Source: Prolixibacteraceae bacterium
Lineage (GTDB): Bacteria; Bacteroidota; Bacteroidia; Bacteroidales; Prolixibacteraceae
Assembly (NCBI GenBank): GCA_018648265.1
Contig: JABGRN010000012.1
Span: 1-64,000, forward strand
Direction of reading: 5' to 3'
DNA length: 64,000 nt
Each line of letters opens with the position of its first letter. Positions within the stretch are counted from its first letter, which is position 1. Positions 9,506 through 19,484 of the stretch are shown in pieces. The position numbers were made by a program, and so were the translations under genes. The notes beneath the pieces are model-generated. The model saw only the letters and a list, made by a program, of their open reading frames with translations. It did not search any database and was not told the DNA's origin.

Positions 9506-9516
9506 AACCAGCGATT

Positions 9517-11463
9517 TTATTCTTTATAATTATTAATTATATGTGTTGCATAAACCACACCTGCTACGCTCCAGGCTTGCGAAATTGCTCCTTTCGCTTT
9601 GTGTGGTGGATTTCCGTTGTACATTTCCGATATGGTTCCAATACAATGTTCTGTAATTTCGGGTTCAAATTCTTCCATAATTTGTTTTACAAAAGGTAAA
9701 CCTCCCCTTTTATGGATTTTTAAATACGATGCAACAAAAAACTGTATTAACCACGGCCAGACAGTTCCCTGGTGAACAGCCATTTCCCGTTCGTTATGTC
9801 CATTTTCAACTACACCTTTGTACCTGATGTGGTCGGGCGAAAGTGTTCGTAACCCCCGTTTTGTTAAAAGTTTCTTTTTAGCAACACTTAACACCAGTTT
9901 TTGTTGTTCTTTCGAAAGTGGAGTGTAGTCCATTGCAACTGCAATAACCATGTTTGGGCGAACCGACCAATCAGGTTGCCCATTTATTACAACGTCGGCT
10001 AAATGTTCGTGATCTTTATTCCAGAAATTATTCAAAAAGGCTTTTCCTACTTTCTTTATCATTCCTTCCCAGGGTAGTGCAAAATTTTGGTCCCCGGCCA
10101 TACTTGCCAAATCGAGCGCAAAACAAATGGCATTGTACCAGAGTGCGTTTATTTCAATCGGTAGCCCGCTACGTTGAACCACTGGTTTGCCTTCAACGTA
10201 TGAATTCATCCAGGTAAGGGCAGTATTTTTCTTTTCAGCATAAATCAATCCTTCGTGTGTGGTGCCAATGTAACCTAAAGTCGATTTTTTATATGCTTCT
10301 AAAATCTCTTTAATTGCAGGCCCGTAGTTTTCCCAGATTTCTTTTGGGTTTTGGTATTCTCTAAAATATTGTTGAATAATCCAGATAAACCAAAGTGGGG
10401 CATCAGCCGAAAAGAATTCCGGGTTTTTATCGTTAATTTGGTCTGGAAAGAACCCATTTTTTAGAAACGGGAGATAAGTGTCCAATACTTTCCTGCAATT
10501 TTTTGTGTCGTTTAACGAGAGGCACAATCCGGGGAGTGATATAAAAGTTTGGCGGGTGATGCCGTTGTACCACGGGAATCCTGCAATTATATCGGTTTGG
10601 TTTCCTTTGTGCATAATAAATTGCTCAGCTGCATTGTCAAGAGAACTTAAGAAAGTATCTCTTCCACCCCTCTTTTTTAATTCTTTTGTAAAACGTTGTT
10701 TTAACGAAATTGGTTTTGCCTCTTTAATCCCGGCAGCAAAAATAATGGTTTCCCCTTTCTTAATTGTCAGTTCAAAATATCCAGGGACAAACAAATCTTC
10801 GAGGAATTCGTAACCGCGGTTTAATTCTTTTAGGTATTCGATATCGTAATACCAATCGGGTACAGGTATAAATTCAACATTTTTATTGAATTGCATAAAA
10901 AGATTTGGATATCCATCGTACAGTTTCATGCTAATCCCATTTTTTACAGCTTTGTATTTGGTATTGGCAAACATATTTGCTTTGCTAAGCTGGTGAATTT
11001 TGCGAAATGCCAAAAAGGGTTTGAACTTTAAAATTGTTGGCGAATTTGCATTTTCAAGTGTAAACCTGATTAGGATTTGTTCTTCTTTTTCAGCCAATAA
11101 CCTTTCCTGGGTTAGAACTACCCCCCCTACGCGATATGTTATTTTTGGTATTGGATCGAACTTGATATTTCGGATATATTTATGCCCTTTGGGTTCGTAC
11201 ACGCCTCCTTTATACCTGTGGATGCCGAGGTTAAACTCTGCGTTGTTTTGAATTATGGTGGTGTCTAACGAAGAAAGCAAAACATGTTTTTCTTCCAATG
11301 AATCCTGAATCGGGCAAATTAGCAGCCCATGATATTTGCGTGTGTTACAACCATTTATAGTGGTGCTTAGGTACGAACCCGCCCTGTTCGATCTTAAAAT
11401 TTCTTTAGATAATGAATATTCAAGGTTAATTAATTGCTCCTTATCAAATTTAAGGTAACTCAT
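9517..11463 (-). CDS. glycogen debranching enzyme (amylo-alpha-1,6-glucosidase)
   Basis: Two-domain bacterial debranching enzyme of 648 residues. An N-terminal GDE-N-type beta-sandwich ('RAGSYLSTTINGCNTRKYHGLL', about residues 25-55) is followed by a GH133-like (alpha/alpha)6 barrel of amylo-alpha-1,6-glucosidase type ('GFPWYNGITRQTFISLPGL', 'DAPLWFIWIIQQYF', 'WMNSYVEGKPVVQRSG', 'NGHNEREMAVHQGTVWPWL'). It hydrolyses alpha-1,6 branch points left by phosphorylase. No secretion signal. First of a tight three-gene run with the GT4 and GH57 genes; 199 bp separate it from the GSCFA gene, in which I see no clear promoter. Confidence 0.93.
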   Translation of the reverse strand: MSYLKFDKEQLINLEYSLSKEILRSNRAGSYLSTTINGCNTRKYHGLLICPIQDSLEEKHVLLSSLDTTIIQNNAEFNLGIHRYKGGVYEPKGHKYIRNIKFDPIPKITYRVGGVVLTQERLLAEKEEQILIRFTLENANSPTILKFKPFLAFRKIHQLSKANMFANTKYKAVKNGISMKLYDGYPNLFMQFNKNVEFIPVPDWYYDIEYLKELNRGYEFLEDLFVPGYFELTIKKGETIIFAAGIKEAKPISLKQRFTKELKKRGGRDTFLSSLDNAAEQFIMHKGNQTDIIAGFPWYNGITRQTFISLPGLCLSLNDTKNCRKVLDTYLPFLKNGFFPDQINDKNPEFFSADAPLWFIWIIQQYFREYQNPKEIWENYGPAIKEILEAYKKSTLGYIGTTHEGLIYAEKKNTALTWMNSYVEGKPVVQRSGLPIEINALWYNAICFALDLASMAGDQNFALPWEGMIKKVGKAFLNNFWNKDHEHLADVVINGQPDWSVRPNMVIAVAMDYTPLSKEQQKLVLSVAKKKLLTKRGLRTLSPDHIRYKGVVENGHNEREMAVHQGTVWPWLIQFFVASYLKIHKRGGLPFVKQIMEEFEPEITEHCIGTISEMYNGNPPHKAKGAISQAWSVAGVVYATHIINNYKE

Positions 11464-11662
11464 TTGGTTTATTAATTAATTCATCTGTTTGTTAGAGACT
11501 GTTTAAATTCTTCGCGTTGATATATAATATTTATTTCAAAGGGCTTTTTTTAGCATTTTACTCGAATTTTAATATCTTTCTATTACCTGATAATAAGGTA
11601 AAATGCATTAGTTTTTGGATGAACAGTGCATTCTGTAATTAATAGGAATTGCACACTTTCTA

Positions 11663-12706
11663 CTAAGATAGATCATTTAGTTTAATTTTCTCCAAACCTT
11701 TTTCTATTGAATCTATTTCATGAGTAAAAAATTCTTTTTCTAATTTAAAATTAAGAGCCGGATGTTTTTCATTTAGCTGTGTTATTCGTTTTAAATATTG
11801 ATTTAAAAAATTTAAATATGCATTTGTAACCTTGTTGAAAGGAATGTGGTTCATTGCCTTTAGTATTTTTTTTACCTGTGCAGCAATATTCCGGCTTTCA
11901 GTTTCTATAAAAGAATGTTCGAAAATATCCCAAATGTGGTTAAGTGCAACATCGGAAAGATGGATCATGTCTTCTGCATAAAAGCGATAGTCCCGTAATT
12001 CGTCCATGACAATTTCGTATGCCTGGAAATAGGCGCATTTTTCTTCCCCAAAAATCTGAAGAAGCTCATTGATAGCCAATAGTAAAGTTGCCTTGCTACG
12101 CTGGTTTTCAACCGCCCCATCTTTCCAATGACGGATTGGGCTGACTGTAAATATTACTTTTATGTCCGGGTTAATTTTCCAGATTTCGGACAACAATTTT
12201 CGATATTCATTAACAATTTCGCTTACTGACAAGCGCTTTCTAATAAATTTGTTGGCTTCAATTTTATGGCAATTCGAAACAGTTTGCCCGGTTTTGCTGA
12301 ATTGGTAAATCCATGCAGTCCCAAATGTGAGAAACAAAAAATCAGCATTTTTAAAAAAGCTTAAAGAAGAGGCGATCCTTGAATTAATGGTATTTAATGT
12401 TTTGTTTTCATCGGCTGATGAATATTTCCCATGGTGATAAAAGCTATGCCACAAACCATCTTTTTTTATTAAATCTGCCGCAGTAAATATTTTTTTATTC
12501 AATAAAAACCGCAATCCATTTGCGATGGAAGCCGGGTTGTATAAAATTCCAAATGGATTGATGTCCACCTTGTATTTCAAATCGGCCAATCTGCCCCCGA
12601 TGTTTTCGGTAAAACATGAACCCATAAAAAGATTTTTTTTCTGGTAACCTGTTTTCCACTTAAAAAGAGGGGTTTCAACTATAGTTTGAAATTTTGCCGG
12701 GGCCAT
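11663..12706 (-). CDS. GSCFA domain protein
   Basis: Member of the GSCFA family, named after the motif seen here as 'MGSCFTENIGGRL' (about residues 28-40), within an SGNH/GDSL-hydrolase-like fold; a second block 'FTVSPIRHWKDGA' and 'DMIHLSDVALNHIW' supply the usual catalytic Asp-x-x-His ('DMIHLS'). Biochemical role is not established. 347 residues, no signal peptide. Its start codon directly abuts the glgB stop (12706/12707), so it is translationally coupled to branching enzyme, which suggests a role in alpha-glucan metabolism, perhaps as an esterase on glucan or a modified sugar (inference). Confidence 0.85.
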   Translation of the reverse strand: MAPAKFQTIVETPLFKWKTGYQKKNLFMGSCFTENIGGRLADLKYKVDINPFGILYNPASIANGLRFLLNKKIFTAADLIKKDGLWHSFYHHGKYSSADENKTLNTINSRIASSLSFFKNADFLFLTFGTAWIYQFSKTGQTVSNCHKIEANKFIRKRLSVSEIVNEYRKLLSEIWKINPDIKVIFTVSPIRHWKDGAVENQRSKATLLLAINELLQIFGEEKCAYFQAYEIVMDELRDYRFYAEDMIHLSDVALNHIWDIFEHSFIETESRNIAAQVKKILKAMNHIPFNKVTNAYLNFLNQYLKRITQLNEKHPALNFKLEKEFFTHEIDSIEKGLEKIKLNDLS

Positions 12707-14725
12707 TTATTTTATTTTTTTGAAATCAATTTTTTTTAAAACCATAGCAGTACGAGCAGGCAAATACATTTTCAGGAAATGTTGACTTGTAATTCCGGCA
12801 CTGGGCATTGTGTAATAGCTAATTTCTTCGTCAACCAAATCGTTGCCCCCAAAATGGCCTGAATCGGTATTCAAAACAACTTTATATTTTCCGGGGCCAA
12901 GTGGAATTCCATAATCTGTAAACGATTGTGTTGGGTTGAAATTAAAAATAAACAGAAACAATCCCCGGTGGTAAACCAGGACTTTATCAGGATTGTTCTC
13001 CATTACAAAATCAACTGATGGTATTGTGAGAAGTTTATTTTCGCTAATTAGCTGTATCATTTCTTTGTCGAAATCGTATAGCCAGTGAAATTTCAGTTTT
13101 GGGTCTTCCGATAGGCTCCAAAGGCGCCGTGCATGTTTATGAGACCAACCATTTTCTTTGCGTGGAAAATCAATCCATTCTGGATGCCCAAACTCGTTTC
13201 CCATAAAGTTTAAATAGGCACCGCCGGCTGTTGTTGCAGTAGCCAAACGAATCATTTTGTGTAAGGCAATTCCACGGTCAACCGTTAAATTGGGCTGGTC
13301 TTTTTGCATATTAAAATACATCTCTTTGTCGATAAGCCTAAAAATAATGGTTTTGTCGCCCACAAGTGCCTGGTCGTGCGATTCGGCATAACTTACCACT
13401 TTTTCATCGAGCCGTTTCGAAGTTAATTGATGAAAAATATCGCCCACTTCCCATTCATCGTCCAATTTTTCTTTTATTATTTTTATCCAAAAATCAGGGA
13501 CTCCCATGGCCATCCTGAAATCGAAGCCCAAACCGCCGTTTTCAATCGCTGCTGCCAGGCCCGGCATCCCACTCATATCTTCTGCAATCGATAGAGACTT
13601 AGGTTTGATTTGTTTTAATAGTTTATTGGCCAGCTTAAAATAAGTAATTGCTTCGGGATCAACATTTGCCCCAAAATAATCACCGTAATTTGTAAATGCT
13701 TTGTCCAGTCCATGGTCGAGATATAACATACTGGTAACCCCGTCGAAACGAAAACCATCTAATTTATATTCATCGATCCAGTATTTTATATTTGAAAGAA
13801 GAAAGTGAAGTACTTCATTTTTATCATAATTAAAACAGTACGAATCCCATGCCGGGTGTTCGCCTCGCCCTCCCTCGTGAAAAAATTGGAAACGTGTCCC
13901 ATCGTAATTTCCTAAACCTTCTAACTCATTTTTAACAGCATGAGAATGAACAAGATCAATTATTACAGCTAAGCCCAACGAGTGAGCTTCATCGATTAAT
14001 TGCTTCAGTTCTTCAGGTGTTCCAAAACGGGATGACGGGGCAAAAAAACTGGAAACATGGTATCCAAAACTGCCATAATATGGGTGTTCCGGAATTGCCA
14101 TTAATTGAATAATGTTGTAACCGTTGGCTTTTATTTTGGGAAGCATTTTTTCCCTGAATTCATTGTAAGTATGGACCCTCTCTTCTTCGCCTGCCATTCC
14201 AATGTGTGCTTCGTATATTAAGGGCGGTTCGTCCGATTTTTTAAAGTCGGGATATTTCCATTTATATTGATTTTCAGGCTCCCAAACCTGTGCGTTAAAA
14301 ATATGTGTTTCTTGATCTTGCACAACCCGCGTTGCCCACGCTGGAATCCGTTTCCCAAAATCAATGGTCCAGTGTACAGAAAGTGCATATAAATCGGCGT
14401 GATGGAGTTTATGGTTTTCAAGTTTTAATTCCCAAATACCATTTTTTAGCGGTTCGAAGGCATACTGTTTTTTTTCCTGCCAGTTATTGAAGGTTCCAAT
14501 TAAAAAAATAAAGGTTGCATTTGGCGCCCATTCGCGAATTACCCATCCGGCGTGGGTTTTGTGCAAACCAAAATAAAGATGACCGCTGGCAAAATCAGAA
14601 AGCGATCCTGTCATTATCAATTCCTTCTCTTTTGATTCTGCATTGTTTATCCATTCCGCAATGGGTTCTTTAAAAGGTTCCAGCCATAAATCGTCTTTTA
14701 CAAGCTTTGGAAGTTTGTTCTTCAT
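12707..14725 (-). CDS. glgB: 1,4-alpha-glucan branching enzyme, eukaryote-like type
   Basis: GH13 branching enzyme, which makes alpha-1,6 branches in glycogen. An N-terminal CBM48 (about residues 50-150, 'HAGWVIREWAPNATFIFLIGTFNNW') precedes the barrel: 'YEAHIGMAGEEERVHTYNEF', 'DLVHSHAVKN', nucleophile in 'GFRFDGVTSM', acid in 'SIAEDMSGMP' and stabiliser in 'YAESHDQALVG'. The 672-residue size and motifs such as 'GYNIIQLMAIPEHPYYGSFGYH' and 'MGNEFGHPEWIDFPR' resemble eukaryotic GBE1-type enzymes rather than E. coli GlgB. First gene of the glycogen cluster, divergent from the GH3 gene over a 199-bp spacer. Confidence 0.95.
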   Translation of the reverse strand: MKNKLPKLVKDDLWLEPFKEPIAEWINNAESKEKELIMTGSLSDFASGHLYFGLHKTHAGWVIREWAPNATFIFLIGTFNNWQEKKQYAFEPLKNGIWELKLENHKLHHADLYALSVHWTIDFGKRIPAWATRVVQDQETHIFNAQVWEPENQYKWKYPDFKKSDEPPLIYEAHIGMAGEEERVHTYNEFREKMLPKIKANGYNIIQLMAIPEHPYYGSFGYHVSSFFAPSSRFGTPEELKQLIDEAHSLGLAVIIDLVHSHAVKNELEGLGNYDGTRFQFFHEGGRGEHPAWDSYCFNYDKNEVLHFLLSNIKYWIDEYKLDGFRFDGVTSMLYLDHGLDKAFTNYGDYFGANVDPEAITYFKLANKLLKQIKPKSLSIAEDMSGMPGLAAAIENGGLGFDFRMAMGVPDFWIKIIKEKLDDEWEVGDIFHQLTSKRLDEKVVSYAESHDQALVGDKTIIFRLIDKEMYFNMQKDQPNLTVDRGIALHKMIRLATATTAGGAYLNFMGNEFGHPEWIDFPRKENGWSHKHARRLWSLSEDPKLKFHWLYDFDKEMIQLISENKLLTIPSVDFVMENNPDKVLVYHRGLFLFIFNFNPTQSFTDYGIPLGPGKYKVVLNTDSGHFGGNDLVDEEISYYTMPSAGITSQHFLKMYLPARTAMVLKKIDFKKIK

Positions 14726-14828
14726 ACAGTTTTTTTATAAAGATAAAAAATCGACTACTAACATACATCGGTTTTTTTGAAATTCTTAAAATCTGAAATG
14801 AAAAAAGCATATTTCGGTAAAATGATAA

Positions 14829-14864
14829 TTTGCTGTTTATTTTAAACTACAAATTGTATTTTTG
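14829..14864 (+). promoter_or_regulatory. promoter of GH3 gene
   Basis: TTTG (14829-14832) and TATTTTTG (14857-14864, matches TAnnTTTG) are 24 nt apart, slightly wider than usual, and lie about 60 nt before the GH3 ATG. Confidence 0.45.
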
Positions 14865-14924
14865 TAAATTGATATTTAACAGCGATTTATATCTTTTCAA
14901 AATGAATCATTAAACAAAATTGAT

Positions 14925-16886
14925 ATGAAAAAAATTCTTAAAGTTTTAGGGTATGTTTTAGTTTCATTGCTTGTATTGATAATTGTTTTAATATTAGTAT
15001 TTAATGGTTATTATTCAGTGTTGAATTCGAAAGCCAAAAAACAACTTACCGAAGTTCAGGTTTTAAAAGAAAATGGCAGAAATTTTCGCGATTTGAATAA
15101 AAATGGCAAACTGGATATTTACGAAGACAGCAATCAGGATATTGAAAAACGTATAGAAAATCTACTTGCTCAAATGACTTTGGAAGAAAAAGTGGGAATG
15201 ATGTGGCATCCTCCCATCGGGGTTGGGGAAAAAGGGGAAATACTTGGTAAACCCAATCCGGCAGCATTTAGCATGGTTTCTTCCTGGGATGTTTTGGTGA
15301 ATAAAAAAATCAATCACTATAATTTGTTTATTATTCCTGACACCCGTCATTTGGCTGATTGGTATAATAATTTTCAAAAAATTGCTGAACAAACCCGGCT
15401 TGGAATTCCGGTAACAATAAGTTCCGATCCCAGGCACGGAATTACAAATTTTATGGGCCCTGATATTCTGGGAAGCAACTTTTCGAAATGGCCCGAACCA
15501 AGTGGATTGGCTGCAACCGGGGATTCCTTATTAGTTGCAGAATTTGGCAAAATTGCTAATGTCGAATATCGCGCTGTTGGAATCCGGACGGCTTTGCACC
15601 CAATGGCCGATTTGGCCACCGAGCCCCGCTGGGCAAGAATTAACGGTACTTTTGGTGAAGATGCACAACTCTCGAAAAAATTAACGGCTGCCTACATTTA
15701 TGGATTTCAGGGAGATGAGTTTGGAACGGAAAGCGTAGCAACAATGACAAAACACTGGCCGGGCGGAGGACCGCAAACTGACGGTGAAGACGCGCATTTT
15801 CATTATGGGGCAGACCAGGCTTATCCGGGAGATAATTTTGACTACCATTTAATTCCTTTTGATGGTGCATTTGAAGCCGGAACTGCAATGATTATGCCTT
15901 ATTACGGAGTTCCTGTCGGGCAAACAAACGAAGATGTGGGAATGAGTTTCAACAAAGAAATTATTACCGATTTGCTCCGAAACGAATATAATTACGATGG
16001 CATAGTTTGCACCGATTGGGGAATTATTGAAGGCTTTGGTTTTTTGGGAATGGAAATAGTTGAAGCTAAAAACTGGGGAGTCGAGGATTTAACGGTTAAA
16101 GAACGAGTTAAAAAAGTGGTTGACGCCGGTGTTGACCAGTTTGGTGGAAATAGTAATACTTCAGAATTAATTGAATTAGTGGAGGAAGGTCAGATTTCGG
16201 AATCTCGAATCGACGAATCGGTTAGAAGATTATTGCGGGCGAAATTTAAAATGGGTTTATTCGACAATCCATTTGTTAATGTGGATAAGGCTGAACAAAT
16301 TGTAGGGAACCCTGAATTTGTGGAAAAAGGGAAACTGGCACAGCGCAAATCTATTGTTTTACTGAAAAATAAAATGAATGCCGATAGTAGTTTTGTTCTT
16401 CCGTTAAATATGAAAGTAAAAATATATACTGAAAATATTAAACAAGAAATTGCTTCGGAATATGCAACGGTTGTTGACAGCCTGGACGATGCCGATTTTG
16501 CAGTAATACGTTTGCAAGCTCCCTGGGAACCCAGAAACGGTGATATGATTGAAAGTTTTTTTCATCAGGGCGATCTGGATTTTAAAGAACCCGAACTTTC
16601 GCGAATTCTGGAAATAATGAAACAAAAACCAACCATTGTTTGTATTTACCTCGACCGTCCGGCAGTTATCTCCGAAATTGTTGAAAATGCAGCCGGGTTA
16701 CTTTGCGATTTTGGAGCTCACGATGATGCAGTGCTGGATATTATTTTTGGTGAATTTAATCCTTCTGCAAAATTACCGTTTGAGTTGCCTTGTTCAATGG
16801 AAGCTGTAAAAAATCAAAAAGAAGATGTTCCGTATGATAGTGAGAATCCCGTCTTTGAATTTGGGTTTGGACTGTCTTATAATTAA
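14925..16886 (+). CDS. GH3 family beta-glucosidase-like enzyme
   Basis: Glycoside hydrolase family 3 protein of 653 residues. One N-terminal hydrophobic segment (about residues 5-28, 'VLGYVLVSLLVLIIVLILVF') acts as signal anchor or uncleaved signal, placing the enzyme in the periplasm or at the membrane. The GH3 N-terminal barrel follows: 'VTISSDPRHG', 'TEPRWARINGTFGED', 'MTKHWPGGGPQTDGED' and the nucleophile block 'GIVCTDWG'. The C-terminal alpha/beta sandwich is present and short, ending 'NPVFEFGFGLSYN'. A remnant EF-hand-like 'DLNKNGKLDIYED' precedes the barrel. Exact substrate unknown (beta-glucosides or xylosides are typical). Divergent from the glycogen cluster. Confidence 0.92.
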   Translation: MKKILKVLGYVLVSLLVLIIVLILVFNGYYSVLNSKAKKQLTEVQVLKENGRNFRDLNKNGKLDIYEDSNQDIEKRIENLLAQMTLEEKVGMMWHPPIGVGEKGEILGKPNPAAFSMVSSWDVLVNKKINHYNLFIIPDTRHLADWYNNFQKIAEQTRLGIPVTISSDPRHGITNFMGPDILGSNFSKWPEPSGLAATGDSLLVAEFGKIANVEYRAVGIRTALHPMADLATEPRWARINGTFGEDAQLSKKLTAAYIYGFQGDEFGTESVATMTKHWPGGGPQTDGEDAHFHYGADQAYPGDNFDYHLIPFDGAFEAGTAMIMPYYGVPVGQTNEDVGMSFNKEIITDLLRNEYNYDGIVCTDWGIIEGFGFLGMEIVEAKNWGVEDLTVKERVKKVVDAGVDQFGGNSNTSELIELVEEGQISESRIDESVRRLLRAKFKMGLFDNPFVNVDKAEQIVGNPEFVEKGKLAQRKSIVLLKNKMNADSSFVLPLNMKVKIYTENIKQEIASEYATVVDSLDDADFAVIRLQAPWEPRNGDMIESFFHQGDLDFKEPELSRILEIMKQKPTIVCIYLDRPAVISEIVENAAGLLCDFGAHDDAVLDIIFGEFNPSAKLPFELPCSMEAVKNQKEDVPYDSENPVFEFGFGLSYN

Positions 16887-16923
16887 GTATTGAAGTTCTG
16901 AAGGATTATTTTACTGAGAAAAG

Positions 16924-17033
16924 AAAAGATTTTACGCAAAGCCCGCAGAGGTATTCGCGAAGAGCGCAAAGAAGAATAAATTAAACCGATTTACACTTTG
17001 CGTTTTCTTTGCGTCTTTGCGTGAAAAAAATAC
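16924..17033. repeat. 110-bp dispersed repeat, copy 1
   Basis: Identical to 22364-22473 except for two substitutions, same orientation, offset 5,440 bp. The unit starts with TTTACGCAAAG and ends with CTTTGCGTGAAA, so its ends are inverted relative to each other, and CGCAAAG/CTTTGCG occurs repeatedly inside. The layout is REP- or MITE-like. It fills the spacer between the convergent GH3 and MG2 genes, where a transcript could fold into a hairpin. Confidence 0.9.
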
Positions 17034-17039
17034 AAATCT

Positions 17040-19484
17040 TTAATCAATTGTTGAGTTTTTAAAACTATTCACTTCAAACTCCCCACTGCCCAAACAAATT
17101 TTCCCACTTTCTGTAATTCCTTCAACAAATATTTTATAACGCGAAATATTATCGCAGGTAAAAAAGAAAAGTTCTTTTTCTCCATTTTCCATTTTTACTT
17201 GTGGATTCCAATACAAAGTATTTCTATAATCGGGTGCTTCTGAGTAAATATTTTCAGGGGTGTATTTAGGTGAATAAAATTCGCGAAGTGGGGAGAAACC
17301 ATTTATCTTTTCTACAACTCCGCCAAATAAAGGCATAGTCGGATCAATTTCATCACCCCTTTTAAAAGTTAAAACTACAGCACCATACTTTGCCCTGGCT
17401 CCATAAGCGTAAGACATTGGCGGAGTTATAATTTCTATTGTACTAAAATCAGTTACGCTAAAGCTCTTGATTTCTTTGTTTGAAAAATAATGGTATCCAT
17501 CTATGAAAAAGCCTGGAGATCCCATGTCCCATCCAGCCTGAACTTTAATATTCAATTCATTTTCACTGTTTCTGTATGAAAGAATTCCTGGCACTTTATA
17601 AGCCAGAAATTCCACGATATCAAAACTTCCCGCTGCCATTTCCCATGTTAGTTTAAACGGACCATCATTTTTTCGGGGAGTTCCAGTTTTGAATTCTGGC
17701 CTGGTTTTTTTTGCAGTTACTTCAATTTCATCGACCAAAATATTGTTTTTATTCGGGTAAAATTCTTTTAGCCTCATTTCGTTTAAATAACGCTGCCGAT
17801 AAACAGAAAGTGGTATTGCATAAAAACTTTTTAATTGATATAAACTGGATGAATTAATAACAGGAAGAATAATCTCCGGAAGCTCCATTTCGAACTGAAT
17901 GTTGTTTTTGTCGTTTTTATTTCGTGCCTGTGCAAATACCGAAGCCGAATCGTAAAAAACAACATTCCTGAATTTAAAATTTCCATTTAAATCCAAGGGC
18001 TTATCGAAGTACACTGAAGTGCTGTCGCTTTTAAAAATAACCATTGAAACATTTCCATCAGTTAATGCTTTTTTCCCAAAAGTGCGTTTTACATGTCCGT
18101 TAAAAGTAAAGCCAAATTGAGGTTCAAAATCCATTTTTAGCAAATCATTTTTCAACCCATTCCAAACATAATTACTCCAGCCATTTGTGGTCATTAACAA
18201 ATCGAGTTTTGTTTGCGAATCAAGATTTTCATGGGATGAAAAATATTCAACCGGCGATTCAATGTGTCCGTTTAATTCTGAGTCGAGCAATAAATACGAG
18301 GCAATATTTTGCGAAACGCCCGATGCATTTATATAGTTTTCATCAACCACTGCGATAGAAACCGGTGCAACTTCATCCGGGGAAATATCGTCGGAACTTA
18401 AGTTTACCTGAACTTCATCTCTTGTTGAAAATGATTCGGCGTTTAATTGGACATCAAGATTTATCATTTCTAAATCTTCCTTAAAAACCAATCGTTCCGA
18501 AATAGGATTTAAATTTTTATCAAGCAAAACAAAGCGGTTAATTCCACCCCGAAGTTTTTTTGCATCAATTTTTAAAAATGAGTTTAACTTTTTCCTGTCG
18601 ATTTCCAGATAAAATAATCCTTCGCTACGATTGGTACAAACAAGGTAGTAAACTTGGTTTCGTGCAATATTTTTAGCCTGAACAACCATTTGTAGTTTTT
18701 TCTTTTCCTGGTTTACCAATTTTAATTTTGCACCACTTTCCCTGATTTCGGGAAGCTGAAATGCAAGGTTTGGAAAACCATCGATTTTTGTGGTGTAGGT
18801 TTTTCCTGGTTTTGGGTAGAAATAAAATTTACCGGCTCCTTTGTAAACCGATTTAAAAGTTAAAATCAAATCTCCGTTCTCATCCAGCAGATTTCCTGAA
18901 ATATCTTTTCCTTTCCCGAATTGGTCAACTGCTTTGAAAGCCACACAATTTGATTCATCGGCAAGCAAAAAACCACCTTCGGGTAAAAATGAAACATCGA
19001 TTTGAGTGGAAATAGTTTTATTGGTGTCTGCCGCTAATAATTCAAATGAATTCTTAACTGATGAAATATGAATGGTTTTGGTAAAAAATACATCATTTCC
19101 AAAATTTTTCAGATAATCTGTGTAGGCACGCAAAAGATAATTTCCTTCTGATATTACTGTATCAGAAAAAGAAAGGTAACCGGAACCAGATCCGTTTTGA
19201 ATCAGGAACAGTTCATCGTTTACAATTTCACCCTCGGCATTAATTAAATCGACATACAAATTACACGATTCAGATTCGGGTTTGTTCGTTTTTCCTTCCA
19301 GTAAATAAGCAGCAAACCAAAGCGTGTCTCCTTCAAAATAAAATTCTCGATCAGTGTGGAGATATAGTTTTTGGAAAAGGTTATTTTGTTGGGATTCGAA
19401 ATAATTATTTATGTTTTGAGCAAATACATTGCTTGTCACCAAAATAAAAATAAAAATTAATTTGAAAATTTTAGTCTTTTTCAT
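17040..19484 (-). CDS. secreted MG2/TonB-plug domain protein (downstream paralogue)
   Basis: 814-residue exported protein: signal peptide 'IFKLIFIFILVTSNVFAQ' at residues 5-22, then an MG2-like domain ('LYLHTDREFYFEGDTLWFAA', the alpha-2-macroglobulin type beta domain), further beta-rich domains, and a C-terminal segment resembling a TonB-dependent receptor plug ('DIVEFLAYKVPGILSYR', 'FFIDGYHYFSNKEI', 'IEIITPPMSYAYGARAKYGAVV', about residues 620-720). No outer-membrane beta barrel follows, so it is not a transporter by itself. Its start overlaps the end of the paralogous gene by 14 bp, indicating translational coupling. Function unknown; cell-surface or periplasmic peptide/protein interactions are plausible. 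Confidence 0.8.
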   Translation of the reverse strand: MKKTKIFKLIFIFILVTSNVFAQNINNYFESQQNNLFQKLYLHTDREFYFEGDTLWFAAYLLEGKTNKPESESCNLYVDLINAEGEIVNDELFLIQNGSGSGYLSFSDTVISEGNYLLRAYTDYLKNFGNDVFFTKTIHISSVKNSFELLAADTNKTISTQIDVSFLPEGGFLLADESNCVAFKAVDQFGKGKDISGNLLDENGDLILTFKSVYKGAGKFYFYPKPGKTYTTKIDGFPNLAFQLPEIRESGAKLKLVNQEKKKLQMVVQAKNIARNQVYYLVCTNRSEGLFYLEIDRKKLNSFLKIDAKKLRGGINRFVLLDKNLNPISERLVFKEDLEMINLDVQLNAESFSTRDEVQVNLSSDDISPDEVAPVSIAVVDENYINASGVSQNIASYLLLDSELNGHIESPVEYFSSHENLDSQTKLDLLMTTNGWSNYVWNGLKNDLLKMDFEPQFGFTFNGHVKRTFGKKALTDGNVSMVIFKSDSTSVYFDKPLDLNGNFKFRNVVFYDSASVFAQARNKNDKNNIQFEMELPEIILPVINSSSLYQLKSFYAIPLSVYRQRYLNEMRLKEFYPNKNNILVDEIEVTAKKTRPEFKTGTPRKNDGPFKLTWEMAAGSFDIVEFLAYKVPGILSYRNSENELNIKVQAGWDMGSPGFFIDGYHYFSNKEIKSFSVTDFSTIEIITPPMSYAYGARAKYGAVVLTFKRGDEIDPTMPLFGGVVEKINGFSPLREFYSPKYTPENIYSEAPDYRNTLYWNPQVKMENGEKELFFFTCDNISRYKIFVEGITESGKICLGSGEFEVNSFKNSTID

